A stretch of 64,000 bases of DNA, from the NCBI GenBank assembly GCA_037200445.1, contig JBBCGH010000001.1, forward strand, positions 4,030,001 through 4,094,000, read 5' to 3'. The stretch comes from Alphaproteobacteria bacterium (GTDB lineage Bacteria; Pseudomonadota; Alphaproteobacteria; Rhizobiales; Xanthobacteraceae). Every line of letters starts with the position of its first letter. Position 1 is the stretch's first letter. The translations under genes were made by a program, and so were the position numbers. This document shows, one piece after another, positions 10,771-19,850 of this stretch. The notes beneath the pieces are model-generated. The model ran no database searches, had not been told where the DNA came from, and was given only the letters and a program-made list of their open reading frames with translations.

Positions 10771-11979
10771 TCAGTGTCCCGTCGTTGCGGGCGCCACCGC
10801 CCTCAGCGCGAGCTTCGCGCGGTCCTTGGCAAGCGCTTCGTTCAGCTTCTTCATTGCGCGCTCATGACCCCGCCTCCGCCGTTCGGCAATCGTGTCGGGC
10901 GAGAAATCGCGCAAGCCCGCCTCATCGTCGAGACGTGCCTGCCCCTTGCCCGGCGTCTGCAGATCGATCTGGACGGTATTGGCGATCTTGTATCCGCGCA
11001 CATCCTTGACGCGCTGTGCGAGACCGGGATCAAGCGTCACACCCCCACCGGTCGCAGCCCTCTCGAGGTCGCGGATCAGCCTGAGCAGATCGTTGATCCG
11101 CTTTGCGGAGGCGCTGTCCTGCCGCATGCGGTTGCCGTAGCTCAACTCGTGCACGCGGTCGGCAACGCCGAGCAGGTTCTCGGGCTTCCTCCCGGTGAGC
11201 GGGTAGAGATTCATCACCACCAGCAGGCGGTATACCTGTTCGCTTTCGGAGAAGATCTCCATCGCATCGCCAAGCGGCGTGTTGTCCACGATGCCGCCAT
11301 CCCAATAGAGCCGCTCTTTGATTTTGGTCCACGGGAACTGCGGTGCGAGGCTGCCGCTCGCCATGATGTGCTCGGGCATGAAGGGCACGACCACGTCGTC
11401 TTCCTCCGGCCGCTGGACACGCTGCTGCCGGCCGGCCGCGTTGCGAAAACGCTTCAGCGTCCCGCCCTCGACATCGACAGCAGACACGATGAACCCGGTC
11501 TCGCTGGCGTCGATTTCCGGAAAAACAATGTGCTTGTCGAGCGTCCCCTTGAGCGGGGTCGTGTCGTAGAGGCTTGTCCACTTCGGGAAATTCCAGACAT
11601 CAGGGCGCGGCGTGTAGAAACCCGGCAGCCCGAGCAGTGAGATGTCGCGGGCGGGCGCAAAGCTGGGCAGTCCGAATGGCAGTTCGAAGCGCCCCCGGAA
11701 TGGTGTTTCGAGCTGGAGGTCGTTCCAGAACGCCGCGAGCTGTGCGCGTCCGGATTTGCGCCGTTCTTTCCCGTCGGCGCCTTTCACGCCCACGACGCAC
11801 GCACCGTTGATGGCGCCAATCGATACGCCCGTGACGACCTTGAGCGCGACCGGCACGGTTTCCTCAAGTTCATCCATCAGATCAAACAGCGCTTCGATCG
11901 CGCCCCACTCATAGGCGCCGAGCGCGCCGCCGCCCTGGAGCACGACGCCGACTTCGATGCTGGTCCAGTCGTGCGACAT
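10771..11979 (-). CDS. Patatin-like phospholipase
   Basis: Serine-aspartate dyad acyl hydrolase acting on lipids, 402 aa. The oxyanion loop GGGALGAYE lies at residues 17-25, nucleophile Ser53 in GVSIG, and catalytic Asp227 in DGGIVDNTP. There is no signal peptide, so it is probably cytosolic or on the inner face of the membrane. It sits between ureB (8 nt upstream) and ureC in the same direction, which is not part of the normal urease operon. It may simply have been inserted. Confidence 0.9.
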   Translation of the reverse strand: MSHDWTSIEVGVVLQGGGALGAYEWGAIEALFDLMDELEETVPVALKVVTGVSIGAINGACVVGVKGADGKERRKSGRAQLAAFWNDLQLETPFRGRFELPFGLPSFAPARDISLLGLPGFYTPRPDVWNFPKWTSLYDTTPLKGTLDKHIVFPEIDASETGFIVSAVDVEGGTLKRFRNAAGRQQRVQRPEEDDVVVPFMPEHIMASGSLAPQFPWTKIKERLYWDGGIVDNTPLGDAMEIFSESEQVYRLLVVMNLYPLTGRKPENLLGVADRVHELSYGNRMRQDSASAKRINDLLRLIRDLERAATGGGVTLDPGLAQRVKDVRGYKIANTVQIDLQTPGKGQARLDDEAGLRDFSPDTIAERRRRGHERAMKKLNEALAKDRAKLALRAVAPATTGH

Positions 11980-11987
11980 CGCCGATG

Positions 11988-12302
11988 TTACAGCTTGCCC
12001 ATGACGTCCTGACGGAAACCGTAGATCGTGCGCTTGCCGGCGAGCGCGACCAGCGTCACGTCGCGCGTCTGCCCCGGCTCGAAGCGCACCGCGGTGCCCG
12101 CCGCGATGTTCAGGCGCATGCCACGCGCCTTCTTTCGGTCGAACTTCAGCGCCGGGTTGGTCTCGAAGAAATGATAGTGCGAGCCTACCTGAATGGGCCG
12201 GTCGCCGGTGTTCGTGACGCTCATCGTGACCGTCTTGCGGCCCTTGTTCAGTTCGATCTCGCCATCCTTGATGAAATACTCGCCGGGGATCATCGTGTTC
12301 AC
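11988..12302 (-). CDS. ureB: Urease beta subunit UreB
   Basis: Structural subunit of urease, 104 aa. Recognised by [19 protein letters not shown] near the N terminus, [13 protein letters not shown] in the middle and FEPGQTRDV with GKRTIYGF near the C terminus. It overlaps the ureA stop by 4 nt. Confidence 0.97.
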   Translation of the reverse strand: MNTMIPGEYFIKDGEIELNKGRKTVTMSVTNTGDRPIQVGSHYHFFETNPALKFDRKKARGMRLNIAAGTAVRFEPGQTRDVTLVALAGKRTIYGFRQDVMGKL

Positions 12303-12601
12303 CGTATCGGCTCGTGCACGGTCACGAGCTTCGTTCCATCGGGGAACGTCGCCTCGACCTGCACGTCGTGAATCATTTCCGGGATGCCGTCCATTACTTG
12401 AGCTCGTGTGAGGACGGCCGCACCCGATTGCATCAGCTCGGCGACCGTCCTGCCGTCGCGCGCGCCTTCCAGGATGAAATCGGTGATGAGGGCCACCGCT
12501 TCCGGGTGATTGAGCTTCACACCACGGTCGAGCCGCCGCCGCGCCACCATCGCGGCGACCGAGATCAGCAGCTTGTCCTTTTCGCGCGGCGTCAGATTCA
12601 T
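12299..12601 (-). CDS. ureA: Urease gamma subunit UreA
   Basis: Smallest structural subunit of the (UreABC)3 urease, 100 aa. [20 protein letters not shown] at the start and [20 protein letters not shown] in the middle are diagnostic, and it ends VTVHEPIR. It begins 10 nt after the ureD stop and overlaps ureB by 4 nt. Confidence 0.97.
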   Translation of the reverse strand: MNLTPREKDKLLISVAAMVARRRLDRGVKLNHPEAVALITDFILEGARDGRTVAELMQSGAAVLTRAQVMDGIPEMIHDVQVEATFPDGTKLVTVHEPIR

Positions 12602-12611
12602 GCGTTGCCCA

Positions 12612-13442
12612 TCAATTGGTCCAGATTCGCGGAAGTTCGCCGCGCACCGCGGTCATAACATGCACGAGATCATGGCGTAACGCAGCCCCGTCACGTGCGC
12701 ACAGGCGCACGGCCGCGAGGCCGTTCCAGGCGGATGCGCCGACCTCGCCAATGAATTGGTCTTGCAACGCGCGCACCGCCTGAACCGTGGCGTTACTGCC
12801 CGGCACGATCAACACCGTGGCAATCGCGATAGCCGCCTTGGCGACAGCCGTTTCGGCGAGCCGTTGCGCAATCGCGCCATCAAGCCGTACGCCTTCGGCG
12901 TAAATGAGCTTTCCGCCGCGCCGGACGCGCCAGCGGTCGAACAAGGCGCCCTCCGCGACCGCTTCGCCCATTCCGGTGCGACCGAACACGATCGCTTCAG
13001 CCAAAAATAGCTGCGCATCCGGCGCGAGATCGACCTCGATGCTGCGCGAGAGCCGCGCGCGGTCGAACAGGATGGTTTCCTGCGGCAGCCAGGCGAGCGA
13101 CGCGCCGGCCGCAAGATCGAGCCTCACGCCGATCAGCGACTCCGGCCCGAGCGTGCGGTAGACTTTCTCCGCTGCCGCGGTCGTGACCACGAGCCGCGTG
13201 CCCTGCCCCGCCGCGATCTCGAGATCGAAACGATCCCCGCCTGCGATCCCACCTGCCGTGTTGATGATGACGGCTTCGAGCTCGGCGGACGGCGCGCCGG
13301 GACAGCGCACGCGCAGCGAGCCTGCTTCGCGCACCTGCGCGCGCCGCGTTTTGCCGCCAACAGACTTGACCGAAAGCGCGACGTGCCCGACCGCGCGATT
13401 GGCCGCGAAGATGTCCCCTTTCTTCGCGGCCATCGCGGTCAC
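12612..13442 (-). CDS. ureD: Urease accessory protein UreD
   Basis: Scaffold of the UreDFG activation complex that binds apo-urease, 276 aa. Family features include [12 protein letters not shown] near residue 60, [10 protein letters not shown] and a C terminus ending RIWTN. It opens the urease gene set and lies 91 nt downstream of urtE. That gap is filled by a palindromic repeat. The start at 13442 ([10 protein letters not shown]) could also be the second Met. Confidence 0.92.
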   Translation of the reverse strand: MTAMAAKKGDIFAANRAVGHVALSVKSVGGKTRRAQVREAGSLRVRCPGAPSAELEAVIINTAGGIAGGDRFDLEIAAGQGTRLVVTTAAAEKVYRTLGPESLIGVRLDLAAGASLAWLPQETILFDRARLSRSIEVDLAPDAQLFLAEAIVFGRTGMGEAVAEGALFDRWRVRRGGKLIYAEGVRLDGAIAQRLAETAVAKAAIAIATVLIVPGSNATVQAVRALQDQFIGEVGASAWNGLAAVRLCARDGAALRHDLVHVMTAVRGELPRIWTN

Positions 13443-13464
13443 GTCCGCCCCCAGAACTCGTTGG

Positions 13465-13533
13465 GCATGGTCTTGTCCGAAAACCGGTGCCCATCCCCGA
13501 TCGACGTCGAGGACATGCTTTTCGGGACCATGC
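13465..13533. repeat. CCGAAAACCGG palindromic repeat, copy 1
   Basis: GCATGGTC ... GACCATGC terminal arms enclose TTGTCCGAAAACCGGTGCCCA and CTTTTCGGGA. The same element occurs at 22732-22776 and 28991-29036. It fills the gap between urtE and ureD and ends at the urtE stop codon. I recall this repeat type from Bradyrhizobium and Rhodopseudomonas genomes. Confidence 0.75.
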
Positions 13534-14229
13534 CTAAATGGCCATCGCGCGCTTGAGCGCCGCCTCGTCGAGATCGGCGCGGCTCGATGAATAGATCACG
13601 GACCCGCGGTCCATGACCAGGAACTGGTCGCCCAGCTCCTGCGCAAAATCGAGATACTGCTCGACCAGGATGATGGCGATCTGCCCCAGGTTGCGCAGAT
13701 ACGAGATCGCGCGGCCGATGTCCTTGATGATGGAAGGCTGAATGCCCTCGGTCGGCTCGTCGAGCAGAAGCAGCCGCGGCCGCATCACCAGCGCGCGGCC
13801 GATGGCGAGTTGCTGCTGCTGCCCGCCGGAGAGATCGCCGCCGCGCCGCCGCAGCATGCTGTTGAGCACAGGGAACAGCGAGAACACGTCGTCCGGGATG
13901 CTCCGCTCCTCGCGCTTCAAGGGCGCAAATCCGGTCTCGAGATTTTCCTCGACGGTGAGCAACGGAAAGATTTCGCGGCCCTGCGGCACGTAGGCGATGC
14001 CGCGCCGCGCGCGATCGGCGGGCTTCAGCGCCGTGATGTCGTTGCCTTCCCACACGATCGTGCCGGCGGACACCGGATGCTGGCCCATCAGCGCATCGAG
14101 CAGACTGGTCTTGCCGACGCCGTTGCGCCCGAGCACGCAGGTCACCTTGCCGGGCTCGGCCTTCATCGAGATGCCACGCAGGGCCTGCGCTGCGCCGTAG
14201 TGAAGGTTGATGGAGTTCACCTCAAGCAT
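13534..14229 (-). CDS. urtE: Urea ABC transporter ATPase UrtE
   Basis: One of the two ATPases of the high-affinity urea importer, 231 aa. Walker A GRNGVGKTS, signature LSGGQQQQLAIGRAL and Walker B LLLLDEPTEGIQPSII are present. The EGIQPSII wording is characteristic of UrtE rather than LivF. It starts 3 nt after the urtD stop. Confidence 0.95.
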   Translation of the reverse strand: MLEVNSINLHYGAAQALRGISMKAEPGKVTCVLGRNGVGKTSLLDALMGQHPVSAGTIVWEGNDITALKPADRARRGIAYVPQGREIFPLLTVEENLETGFAPLKREERSIPDDVFSLFPVLNSMLRRRGGDLSGGQQQQLAIGRALVMRPRLLLLDEPTEGIQPSIIKDIGRAISYLRNLGQIAIILVEQYLDFAQELGDQFLVMDRGSVIYSSSRADLDEAALKRAMAI

Positions 14230-14232
14230 TAG

Positions 14233-14991
14233 TCATCGTCCCAAGTAAACCTCAACCACACGATCGTTCTGCGACACCTGATCGATCGTGCCTTCGGCCA
14301 GCACCGAGCCCTCGTGCAGGCAGGTGACCTTCACGCCCAGCTCGCGTACGAAGGTCATGTCGTGCTCCACGACCACCACGGTCTTTACCTTGGCGATCTC
14401 CTTGAGCAGTTCGGCGGTCTGGTGAGTCTCGACGTCGGTCATACCGGCCACCGGCTCGTCGACCAGTAGCAGTTTCGGGTCCTGCGCGAGCAGCATGCCG
14501 ATTTCGAGCCACTGCTTCTGCCCGTGCGAGAGGCTGCCCGCGACGCGCGCGCGCACCGCGCCGAGCCGGATGATGCCGAGGATCTCATTGATGCGCGCCT
14601 GCTCCTCGCGCGTCTCGCGCCACACAAGCGTTGCGCGCGCAGTACGATCCCCTTTCAGCGCGAGCCGCAGATTGTCCTCCACCGTGTGCATGTCGAACAC
14701 GGTCGGCTTCTGGAACTTGCGGCCGATGCCGAGTTCGGCGATCTGCGTCTCGTCGAGCTTGGTCAGATCGTGCGCGCCGTCGAAATAGACGTCGCCCTTG
14801 TCGGGCCGCGTCTTGCCGGTGACCACGTCCATCATGGTGGTCTTGCCGGCGCCGTTGGGGCCAATGATGGCGCGCATCTCGCCCGGCTCGATGGTGAAGG
14901 ATAAATCGTTGAGTGCGCGGAAGCCGTCGAACGACACCGTGACGGCGTCGAGATAGAGCAGCGCGGAGGTGGTGCGGGCGTCCATGATCAC
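14233..14991 (-). CDS. urtD: Urea ABC transporter ATPase UrtD
   Basis: Partner ATPase of UrtE, 252 aa. It has Walker [21 protein letters not shown], the UrtD-specific signature region LSHGQKQWLEIGMLL and LLLVDEPVAGMTDVET. It overlaps urtC by 4 nt, indicating coupled translation. Confidence 0.95.
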   Translation of the reverse strand: MIMDARTTSALLYLDAVTVSFDGFRALNDLSFTIEPGEMRAIIGPNGAGKTTMMDVVTGKTRPDKGDVYFDGAHDLTKLDETQIAELGIGRKFQKPTVFDMHTVEDNLRLALKGDRTARATLVWRETREEQARINEILGIIRLGAVRARVAGSLSHGQKQWLEIGMLLAQDPKLLLVDEPVAGMTDVETHQTAELLKEIAKVKTVVVVEHDMTFVRELGVKVTCLHEGSVLAEGTIDQVSQNDRVVEVYLGR

Positions 14992-16145
14992 TCCGCAGGC
15001 TTCGGCGCGGCCTCAGCCGCGCGCTCGGCCGCCGCAACGTCACGGCGCTCGCGCCAGACGCGCCAATAGTGCTGCACCGTCCCGACGATGCCGCGCGGCA
15101 GCAACAGCGTCACCAGCACGAACAGGCTGCCGAGCACGAACAGCCAGTAAGGCGCGAGCACGCCCGAGGTGAACGTGGTCTTGCCGTAGTTGACGGCGAT
15201 CGCGCCGATCACCGCGCCGATCAGCGTGCCGCGCCCGCCGACCGCGACCCAGATGACGGCCTCGATGGAGTTGCCGGGCGCGAATTCGCTTGGATTGATG
15301 ATGCCGACTTGCGGCACGTAGAGCGCGCCGGCGACGCCGGCCATGCAGGCCGAGAGCACGAAGACGAACAGCTTGTAGTTCTCGACCCGGTAGCCGAGGA
15401 AGCGCGTCCGCGCCTCGGCGTCGCGGATCGAGACCAGCACCATCCCGAGCTTGGAGGCCACGATAGTGCGGCAGATCAGGAAGCCGAGGATGAGCGCGAG
15501 AACCGAAATCGCGAACAGCGCGGCGCGCGTCGGCTGCGCCTGCACGTTGAAGCCGAGGATGTCCTTGAAATCGGTCAGCCCGTTGTTGCCGCCGAAGCCG
15601 AAATTGTTGCGGAAGAAGCCGAGCATCAGCGCGTAGGTCAGCGCCTGCGTGATGATCGACAGGTAGACGCCGGTGACGCGCGAGCGGAACGCGAACCACC
15701 CAAATACGAAGGCGAGCGCGCCCGGCACCAGGAGCACCATCAGCGCCGCATAGGGGAAGTGATTGAAGCCGTACCAGTAGACCGGCAACTCCGGCCAGTT
15801 CAGGAACACCATGAAGTCGGGCCGGATCGGATCCGCATAGACGCCGCGCGTGCCAATCTGGCGCATCAGATACATGCCCATCGCATAACCGCCGAGCGCG
15901 AAGAACGCGCCGTGGCCGAGCGAAAGGATGCCGCAGTATCCCCAGATCAGATCGATCGAGAGCGCGAGCAGCGCGTAGCAGACATATTTGCCCCACAGCG
16001 CGACCAGATACGTCGGCACATGCCACGGCGATGACTCCGGCAGCATGAGGTTCAGAAGCGGCACGACGATGCCGACCGCCGCAAGCACGACCACGAACCA
16101 CACCGCGCCGCGATCGAGCGCGCGGATGAGCGGCGAGCCGGTCAT
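14988..16145 (-). CDS. urtC: Urea ABC transporter permease UrtC
   Basis: Inner-membrane permease, 385 aa, with at least eight hydrophobic segments. It has the LivM-like core DLIWGYCGILSLGHGAFFAL and the long FVVGWFAF-type central region with FRNNFGFGGNNGLTDFKDI, which is specific to UrtC. The start is the ATG at 16145, overlapping the urtB stop by 4 nt. The open frame continues upstream to 16727 only as a shadow of urtB. Confidence 0.95.
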   Translation of the reverse strand: MTGSPLIRALDRGAVWFVVVLAAVGIVVPLLNLMLPESSPWHVPTYLVALWGKYVCYALLALSIDLIWGYCGILSLGHGAFFALGGYAMGMYLMRQIGTRGVYADPIRPDFMVFLNWPELPVYWYGFNHFPYAALMVLLVPGALAFVFGWFAFRSRVTGVYLSIITQALTYALMLGFFRNNFGFGGNNGLTDFKDILGFNVQAQPTRAALFAISVLALILGFLICRTIVASKLGMVLVSIRDAEARTRFLGYRVENYKLFVFVLSACMAGVAGALYVPQVGIINPSEFAPGNSIEAVIWVAVGGRGTLIGAVIGAIAVNYGKTTFTSGVLAPYWLFVLGSLFVLVTLLLPRGIVGTVQHYWRVWRERRDVAAAERAAEAAPKPAE

Positions 16146-17797
16146 GCCTCGACCGCCCGGCCCTTCAGCGCGAACAGCCCGCGCGGGCGCTTCTGGATGA
16201 ACAGGATGATGAACACGAGGATCGCGATCTTGCCCAGCACGGCGCCCGCGAAGGGCTCGAGGAACTTGTTCGCGATGCCGAGCGAAAACGCCGCAACCAG
16301 CGTGCCCCACAGATTGCCGACTCCGCCGAACACGACGACCAGGAACGAGTCGATGATGTAGCCCTGCCCGAGGTTCGGACTCACGTTGTCGATCTGCGAG
16401 AGCGCGACACCCGCGATGCCGGCAATGCCAGAGCCGAGCCCGAAGGTCAGCGCATCGATGCGCGCGGTGCGGATGCCCATCGAGGCCGCCATGGTCCGGT
16501 TCTGCGTCACGGCGCGCATTTCGAGGCCGAGGCGGGTAAAACGTAGAAGCCCGAGCAATGCGACGAACACCGCGAGCGTGAACACGATGATCCACAGCCG
16601 GTTGTAGGTGATCGTGATGCCGCCAAGCTCGAACGCGCCGCTCATCCAGGACGGGTTGCTCACGTCCTTGTTGGTGGGGCCGAAACCGGTTCGCACCGCC
16701 TGTTGCAGGATGAGCGATATTCCCCACGTCGCGAGCAGAGTTTCGAGCGCCCTGCCATAGAGAAAACGGATGACCCCACGCTCGATCAGGATGCCGACCA
16801 CGCCGGCGACAACAAAAGCCAAAGGCACCGCGATCGGCAAGGACCAGTCGAGCGAAATATCGAAGGGCAGCGGAAAACGGAAGCCGATATTTGTCCCCGG
16901 CAGGTAAAAGAAGATTGCTTTCTGGCGGATGTACTCTTGAATGACGAATGTCGTGTAGGCGCCGAGCATCACCATCTCGCCATGCGCCATGTTGATGACG
17001 CCCATCACGCCGAACGTGATGGCGAGCCCGATCGCAGCGAGGAGAAGCACGGAGCCGAGCGAGAGCCCGTACCAGGCGTTCTGCACCGTATTCCAGAGCG
17101 CGAGCCGGTTATCGATCGAGGCGATCGCGTCCGCGGCGGCTTTTTGCACCGATGCAGACTGCCCGGCCGGCAAGCCGGCAAGCAGTCCACGCGCGTCCTG
17201 ATTGGCGAGATCCCTGATCACGCCAATCGCAGCGATCTTGTCGTTCTCGGCGGCGTTCGGTTGGAATAGAATCACGGCGGCGCGCGCTTCGGTCAGCGTG
17301 CGCTTCACGCGCGCGTCGGTCTCCTTGGCGAGCGCCGCATCGAGCGTCGGCAGCGCATTCGCATCGCGAGATTTGAACACCGCCTGCGCGGCTTCCAGCC
17401 GCCGGGCCGGATCCGGCGACATTAAGGTGAGGCCGCCGAGCGCCGCCTCGATCGAGCGGCGCAAGCGATTGTTGAGGCGCACCGTTTTCAGATCGGCCGG
17501 AGCGGCCGCGGCGGGCTTGCCGGTCGCCGCGTCGAGGGTGGTCCCGCTCTTCTCGCGGATGAAAACCTTGTCGCCGCTGAAGGCGAGACGCCCGTCCTGC
17601 AGCGCCTCGATCACCTGGACGGCAAGCGGGTTGCCGCTGGCCGCAACCGCGCCGATCGCAGCGTCGGTGTCGTTGAAACTGTCCTTGGTGAAGCCTGCGA
17701 GCGCCGCTTCATAGTTCTGGGCGTTCGCGGTAAGCGTCCCGGCGAAAAGCAAACCGAGAGCGAATACGAGCGCGATGATGCGTTCGCACAGCAGCAT
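16142..17797 (-). CDS. urtB: Urea ABC transporter permease UrtB
   Basis: Inner-membrane permease, 551 aa. A signal peptide (LLCERIIALVFALGLLFAG) is followed by a periplasmic helical domain of about 200 residues, a normal UrtB feature absent from LivH. A LivH-like membrane domain follows from about residue 240, with GVMGVINMAHGEMVMLGAY. I chose the ATG at 17797 because the signal peptide begins there; an upstream ATG at 17845 would add 16 unrelated residues. Confidence 0.94.
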   Translation of the reverse strand: MLLCERIIALVFALGLLFAGTLTANAQNYEAALAGFTKDSFNDTDAAIGAVAASGNPLAVQVIEALQDGRLAFSGDKVFIREKSGTTLDAATGKPAAAAPADLKTVRLNNRLRRSIEAALGGLTLMSPDPARRLEAAQAVFKSRDANALPTLDAALAKETDARVKRTLTEARAAVILFQPNAAENDKIAAIGVIRDLANQDARGLLAGLPAGQSASVQKAAADAIASIDNRLALWNTVQNAWYGLSLGSVLLLAAIGLAITFGVMGVINMAHGEMVMLGAYTTFVIQEYIRQKAIFFYLPGTNIGFRFPLPFDISLDWSLPIAVPLAFVVAGVVGILIERGVIRFLYGRALETLLATWGISLILQQAVRTGFGPTNKDVSNPSWMSGAFELGGITITYNRLWIIVFTLAVFVALLGLLRFTRLGLEMRAVTQNRTMAASMGIRTARIDALTFGLGSGIAGIAGVALSQIDNVSPNLGQGYIIDSFLVVVFGGVGNLWGTLVAAFSLGIANKFLEPFAGAVLGKIAILVFIILFIQKRPRGLFALKGRAVEA

Positions 17798-17828
17798 TTC
17801 AGATTGTTCCCGACCCCGGCATTGAGTC

Positions 17829-17854
17829 GAGGCGGCGGGACTCACCGCCGCCTC
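17829..17854 (-). terminator. Intercistronic hairpin between urtA and urtB
   Basis: Perfect 10-bp inverted repeat GAGGCGGCGG / CCGCCGCCTC with a 6-nt loop, 35 nt after the urtA stop. No U-run follows. It probably slows 3' decay or causes partial termination so that UrtA is made in excess. Confidence 0.55.
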
Positions 17855-17889
17855 CGAGCTTCCAGCTTAGCAGACCAGCGGGTGAAGCG

Positions 17890-19179
17890 TCAGCTTCCGC
17901 ACTTGTTGGTCTTGGTGTTCCAGTTGCCGCACTTCTTGTCGACCCAGTCGCCGACCAGGTCCCTGGAGCCCTCGAGCTCCTTCGACCATGCGTCACCAGG
18001 CACCAGGCCTTCGGTCTTCCACACCACGTCGAACTGGCCGTCACCGCGCACTTCGCCGATGAACACCGGCTTGGTGATGTGGTGATTCGGAAGCATCTTG
18101 GAGATGCCGCCGGTCAGGTTCGGCGCTTCGATGCCGGGCAGCGCGTCGATCACCTTGTCGGGATCTGTCGACTTGGCCTTCTCGACCGCCTTGACCCACA
18201 TGGCGAAGCCGATCACGTGGGCTTCCATCGGATCGTTGGAGACGCGCTTCGGATTCTTGGTGTAGGCCTTCCACTTCGCGGTGAAGTCCTTGTTCGCCGG
18301 CGTGTCGATCGACTCGAAGTAGTTCCAGGCGGCGAGGTGGCCGAGCAGCGGCTTGGTGTCGATGCCGGCGAGCTCTTCTTCACCCACCGAGAACGCCACG
18401 ACCGGGATGTCCTTGGCCGAGATGCCCTGGTTGCCGAGCTCTTTGTAGAACGGAACGTTGGCATCGCCGTTGATGGTCGAGACCACCGCCGTCTTCTTGC
18501 CCGCCGAGCCGAACTTCTTGATGTCGGCGACGATCGTCTGCCAGTCGGAATGTCCGAACGGCGTGTAGTTGATCATGATGTCTTCCGGCTTCACGCCCTT
18601 CGACTTGAGGTAGGCCTCGAGGATTTTGTTGGTCGTGCGCGGATAGACGTAGTCGGTGCCGGCGAGCACCCAGCGCTGCACTTTCTCTTCCTTGGCGAGA
18701 TAGTCGACCGCCGGGATCGCCTGCTGGTTCGGCGCCGCACCGGTGTAGAACACGTTGCGCTCGCTCTCTTCGCCTTCGTACTGGACGGGATAGAAGAGAA
18801 TGCTGTTGAGCTCCTTGAACACCGGGAGCACGGACTTGCGCGACACCGAGGTCCAGCAGCCGAACACCGCCGCCACCTTGTCCTTGGTGATCAGTTCGCG
18901 CGCCTTTTCGGCGAACAGCGGCCAGTTGGAGGCCGGGTCGACCACCACCGCCTCGAGCTTCTTGCCGAGCACGCCGCCCTTCTTGTTCTGCTCATCGATC
19001 AGGAACAGCATCGTGTCCTTCAGCGTGGTCTCGCTGATCGCCATGGTGCCGGAGAGCGAATGGAGAATGCCGACCTTGATCGTATCCTGGGCTTTCGCCG
19101 GCAATACCGCTGCACAGCCCAAGGCAAGCCCGGCCGTCGCCATCAGGGCGCGGCGGGTAATCCCGTGTGAATAGCGCAT
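17890..19179 (-). CDS. urtA: Urea ABC transporter substrate-binding protein UrtA
   Basis: Periplasmic urea-binding protein, 429 aa. It has a Tat-like signal (ITRRALMATAGLALG) with cleavage near PAKAQ, and a mature start IKVGILHSLSGTMAISETTL. FGCWTSVSRKSVLPVFKE and LFYPVQYEGEESERNVFYTG are the UrtA/FmdD hallmarks. First gene of the urt-ure unit. The leader of about 55 nt and the sigma-54 promoter upstream fit nitrogen-starvation control. Confidence 0.97.
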   Translation of the reverse strand: MRYSHGITRRALMATAGLALGCAAVLPAKAQDTIKVGILHSLSGTMAISETTLKDTMLFLIDEQNKKGGVLGKKLEAVVVDPASNWPLFAEKARELITKDKVAAVFGCWTSVSRKSVLPVFKELNSILFYPVQYEGEESERNVFYTGAAPNQQAIPAVDYLAKEEKVQRWVLAGTDYVYPRTTNKILEAYLKSKGVKPEDIMINYTPFGHSDWQTIVADIKKFGSAGKKTAVVSTINGDANVPFYKELGNQGISAKDIPVVAFSVGEEELAGIDTKPLLGHLAAWNYFESIDTPANKDFTAKWKAYTKNPKRVSNDPMEAHVIGFAMWVKAVEKAKSTDPDKVIDALPGIEAPNLTGGISKMLPNHHITKPVFIGEVRGDGQFDVVWKTEGLVPGDAWSKELEGSRDLVGDWVDKKCGNWNTKTNKCGS

Positions 19180-19244
19180 TGAAGTCCCTCTGCGTTGACA
19201 GCGCGTTCGTGGCCCCGGCAGGGGTCAACGCGCGCAGAGTGTTT

Positions 19245-19262
19245 CGCAAGGGACGTGCCAAG
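19245..19262 (-). promoter_or_regulatory. Sigma-54 (RpoN) promoter for urtA
   Basis: The minus strand reads TTGGCACGTCCCTTGCGA, matching the -24/-12 consensus TGGCAC-N5-TTGC with GG and GC exactly 10 nt apart. The predicted transcript start is about 55 nt before the urtA ATG. An AT-rich stretch lies just upstream, where an NtrC-like activator could act. I could not assign a clear NtrC site by eye. Confidence 0.75.
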
Positions 19263-19445
19263 CCTTTGAGGAAGCGTAATTTATTGAATCGGAAAGGGAA
19301 TTTGTCAGGCTCCGCTGCCCGCCCTTTAATCAGGCAAATACCTGCGGCTATTGGAAGTGCAACATGCCTATTTTTTAGGCAGCTTCGGCGGGAGACTCTT
19401 TTTTGGGCGGGCGGGTGCTGTGGCCCCGCATGATAGGGTCCTCGG

Positions 19446-19850
19446 ATGCCTGACCTTAGCGCACTCAAAGAGGGCCTCGCGGGGACCGCCGAAATCACCG
19501 TTGGCGAGGAGCACACCGCGCCGCGCGTCGGCAGCGGGCGGGTTCACGTGCTCGCGACGCCGGTGATGATCAACCTGATGGAAGCGGCAGCGCTCGACGC
19601 GATCGAGCGCCTCCTGCCGGCCGGCCATCAGAGCCTCGGCACGCATCTGAACGTCGGACACTATGCGGCGACGCCGGTCGGCATGCGGCTCCGCGCGGGC
19701 GCGGTCGTCACAAAAGTCGAGGGGCGCACGGTCGAATTCCGCGTCGAGGCGTTCGACGAAAAGGAGCGCGTCGGCGACGGCACGCATACCCGGGTCGTGG
19801 TCAACGTCGAGCGGTTCGATCAACGGGTCCAACGCAAGCTGCTGCCATGA
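19446..19850 (+). CDS. Hotdog-fold acyl-CoA thioesterase, FlK-like
   Basis: 134-aa thioesterase resembling fluoroacetyl-CoA thioesterase FlK of Streptomyces cattleya. The triad residues are conserved: Thr38 (VLATPVM), Glu46 (NLMEAA) and His72 (VGHYAATPVG), and the C-terminal GTHTRVVVNVERF also aligns. Family members hydrolyse acyl-CoA esters, and FlK itself removes fluoroacetyl-CoA. Whether this one prefers fluoroacetyl-CoA is unknown. It is divergent from urtA and overlaps the next gene by 4 nt. Confidence 0.85.
   Translation: MPDLSALKEGLAGTAEITVGEEHTAPRVGSGRVHVLATPVMINLMEAAALDAIERLLPAGHQSLGTHLNVGHYAATPVGMRLRAGAVVTKVEGRTVEFRVEAFDEKERVGDGTHTRVVVNVERFDQRVQRKLLP

Noticed and set aside
14988-16727. 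A 579-codon version of urtC
   Set aside because: The first 193 residues read the urtB sequence in another frame. The true start at 16145 overlaps the urtB stop by 4 nt.
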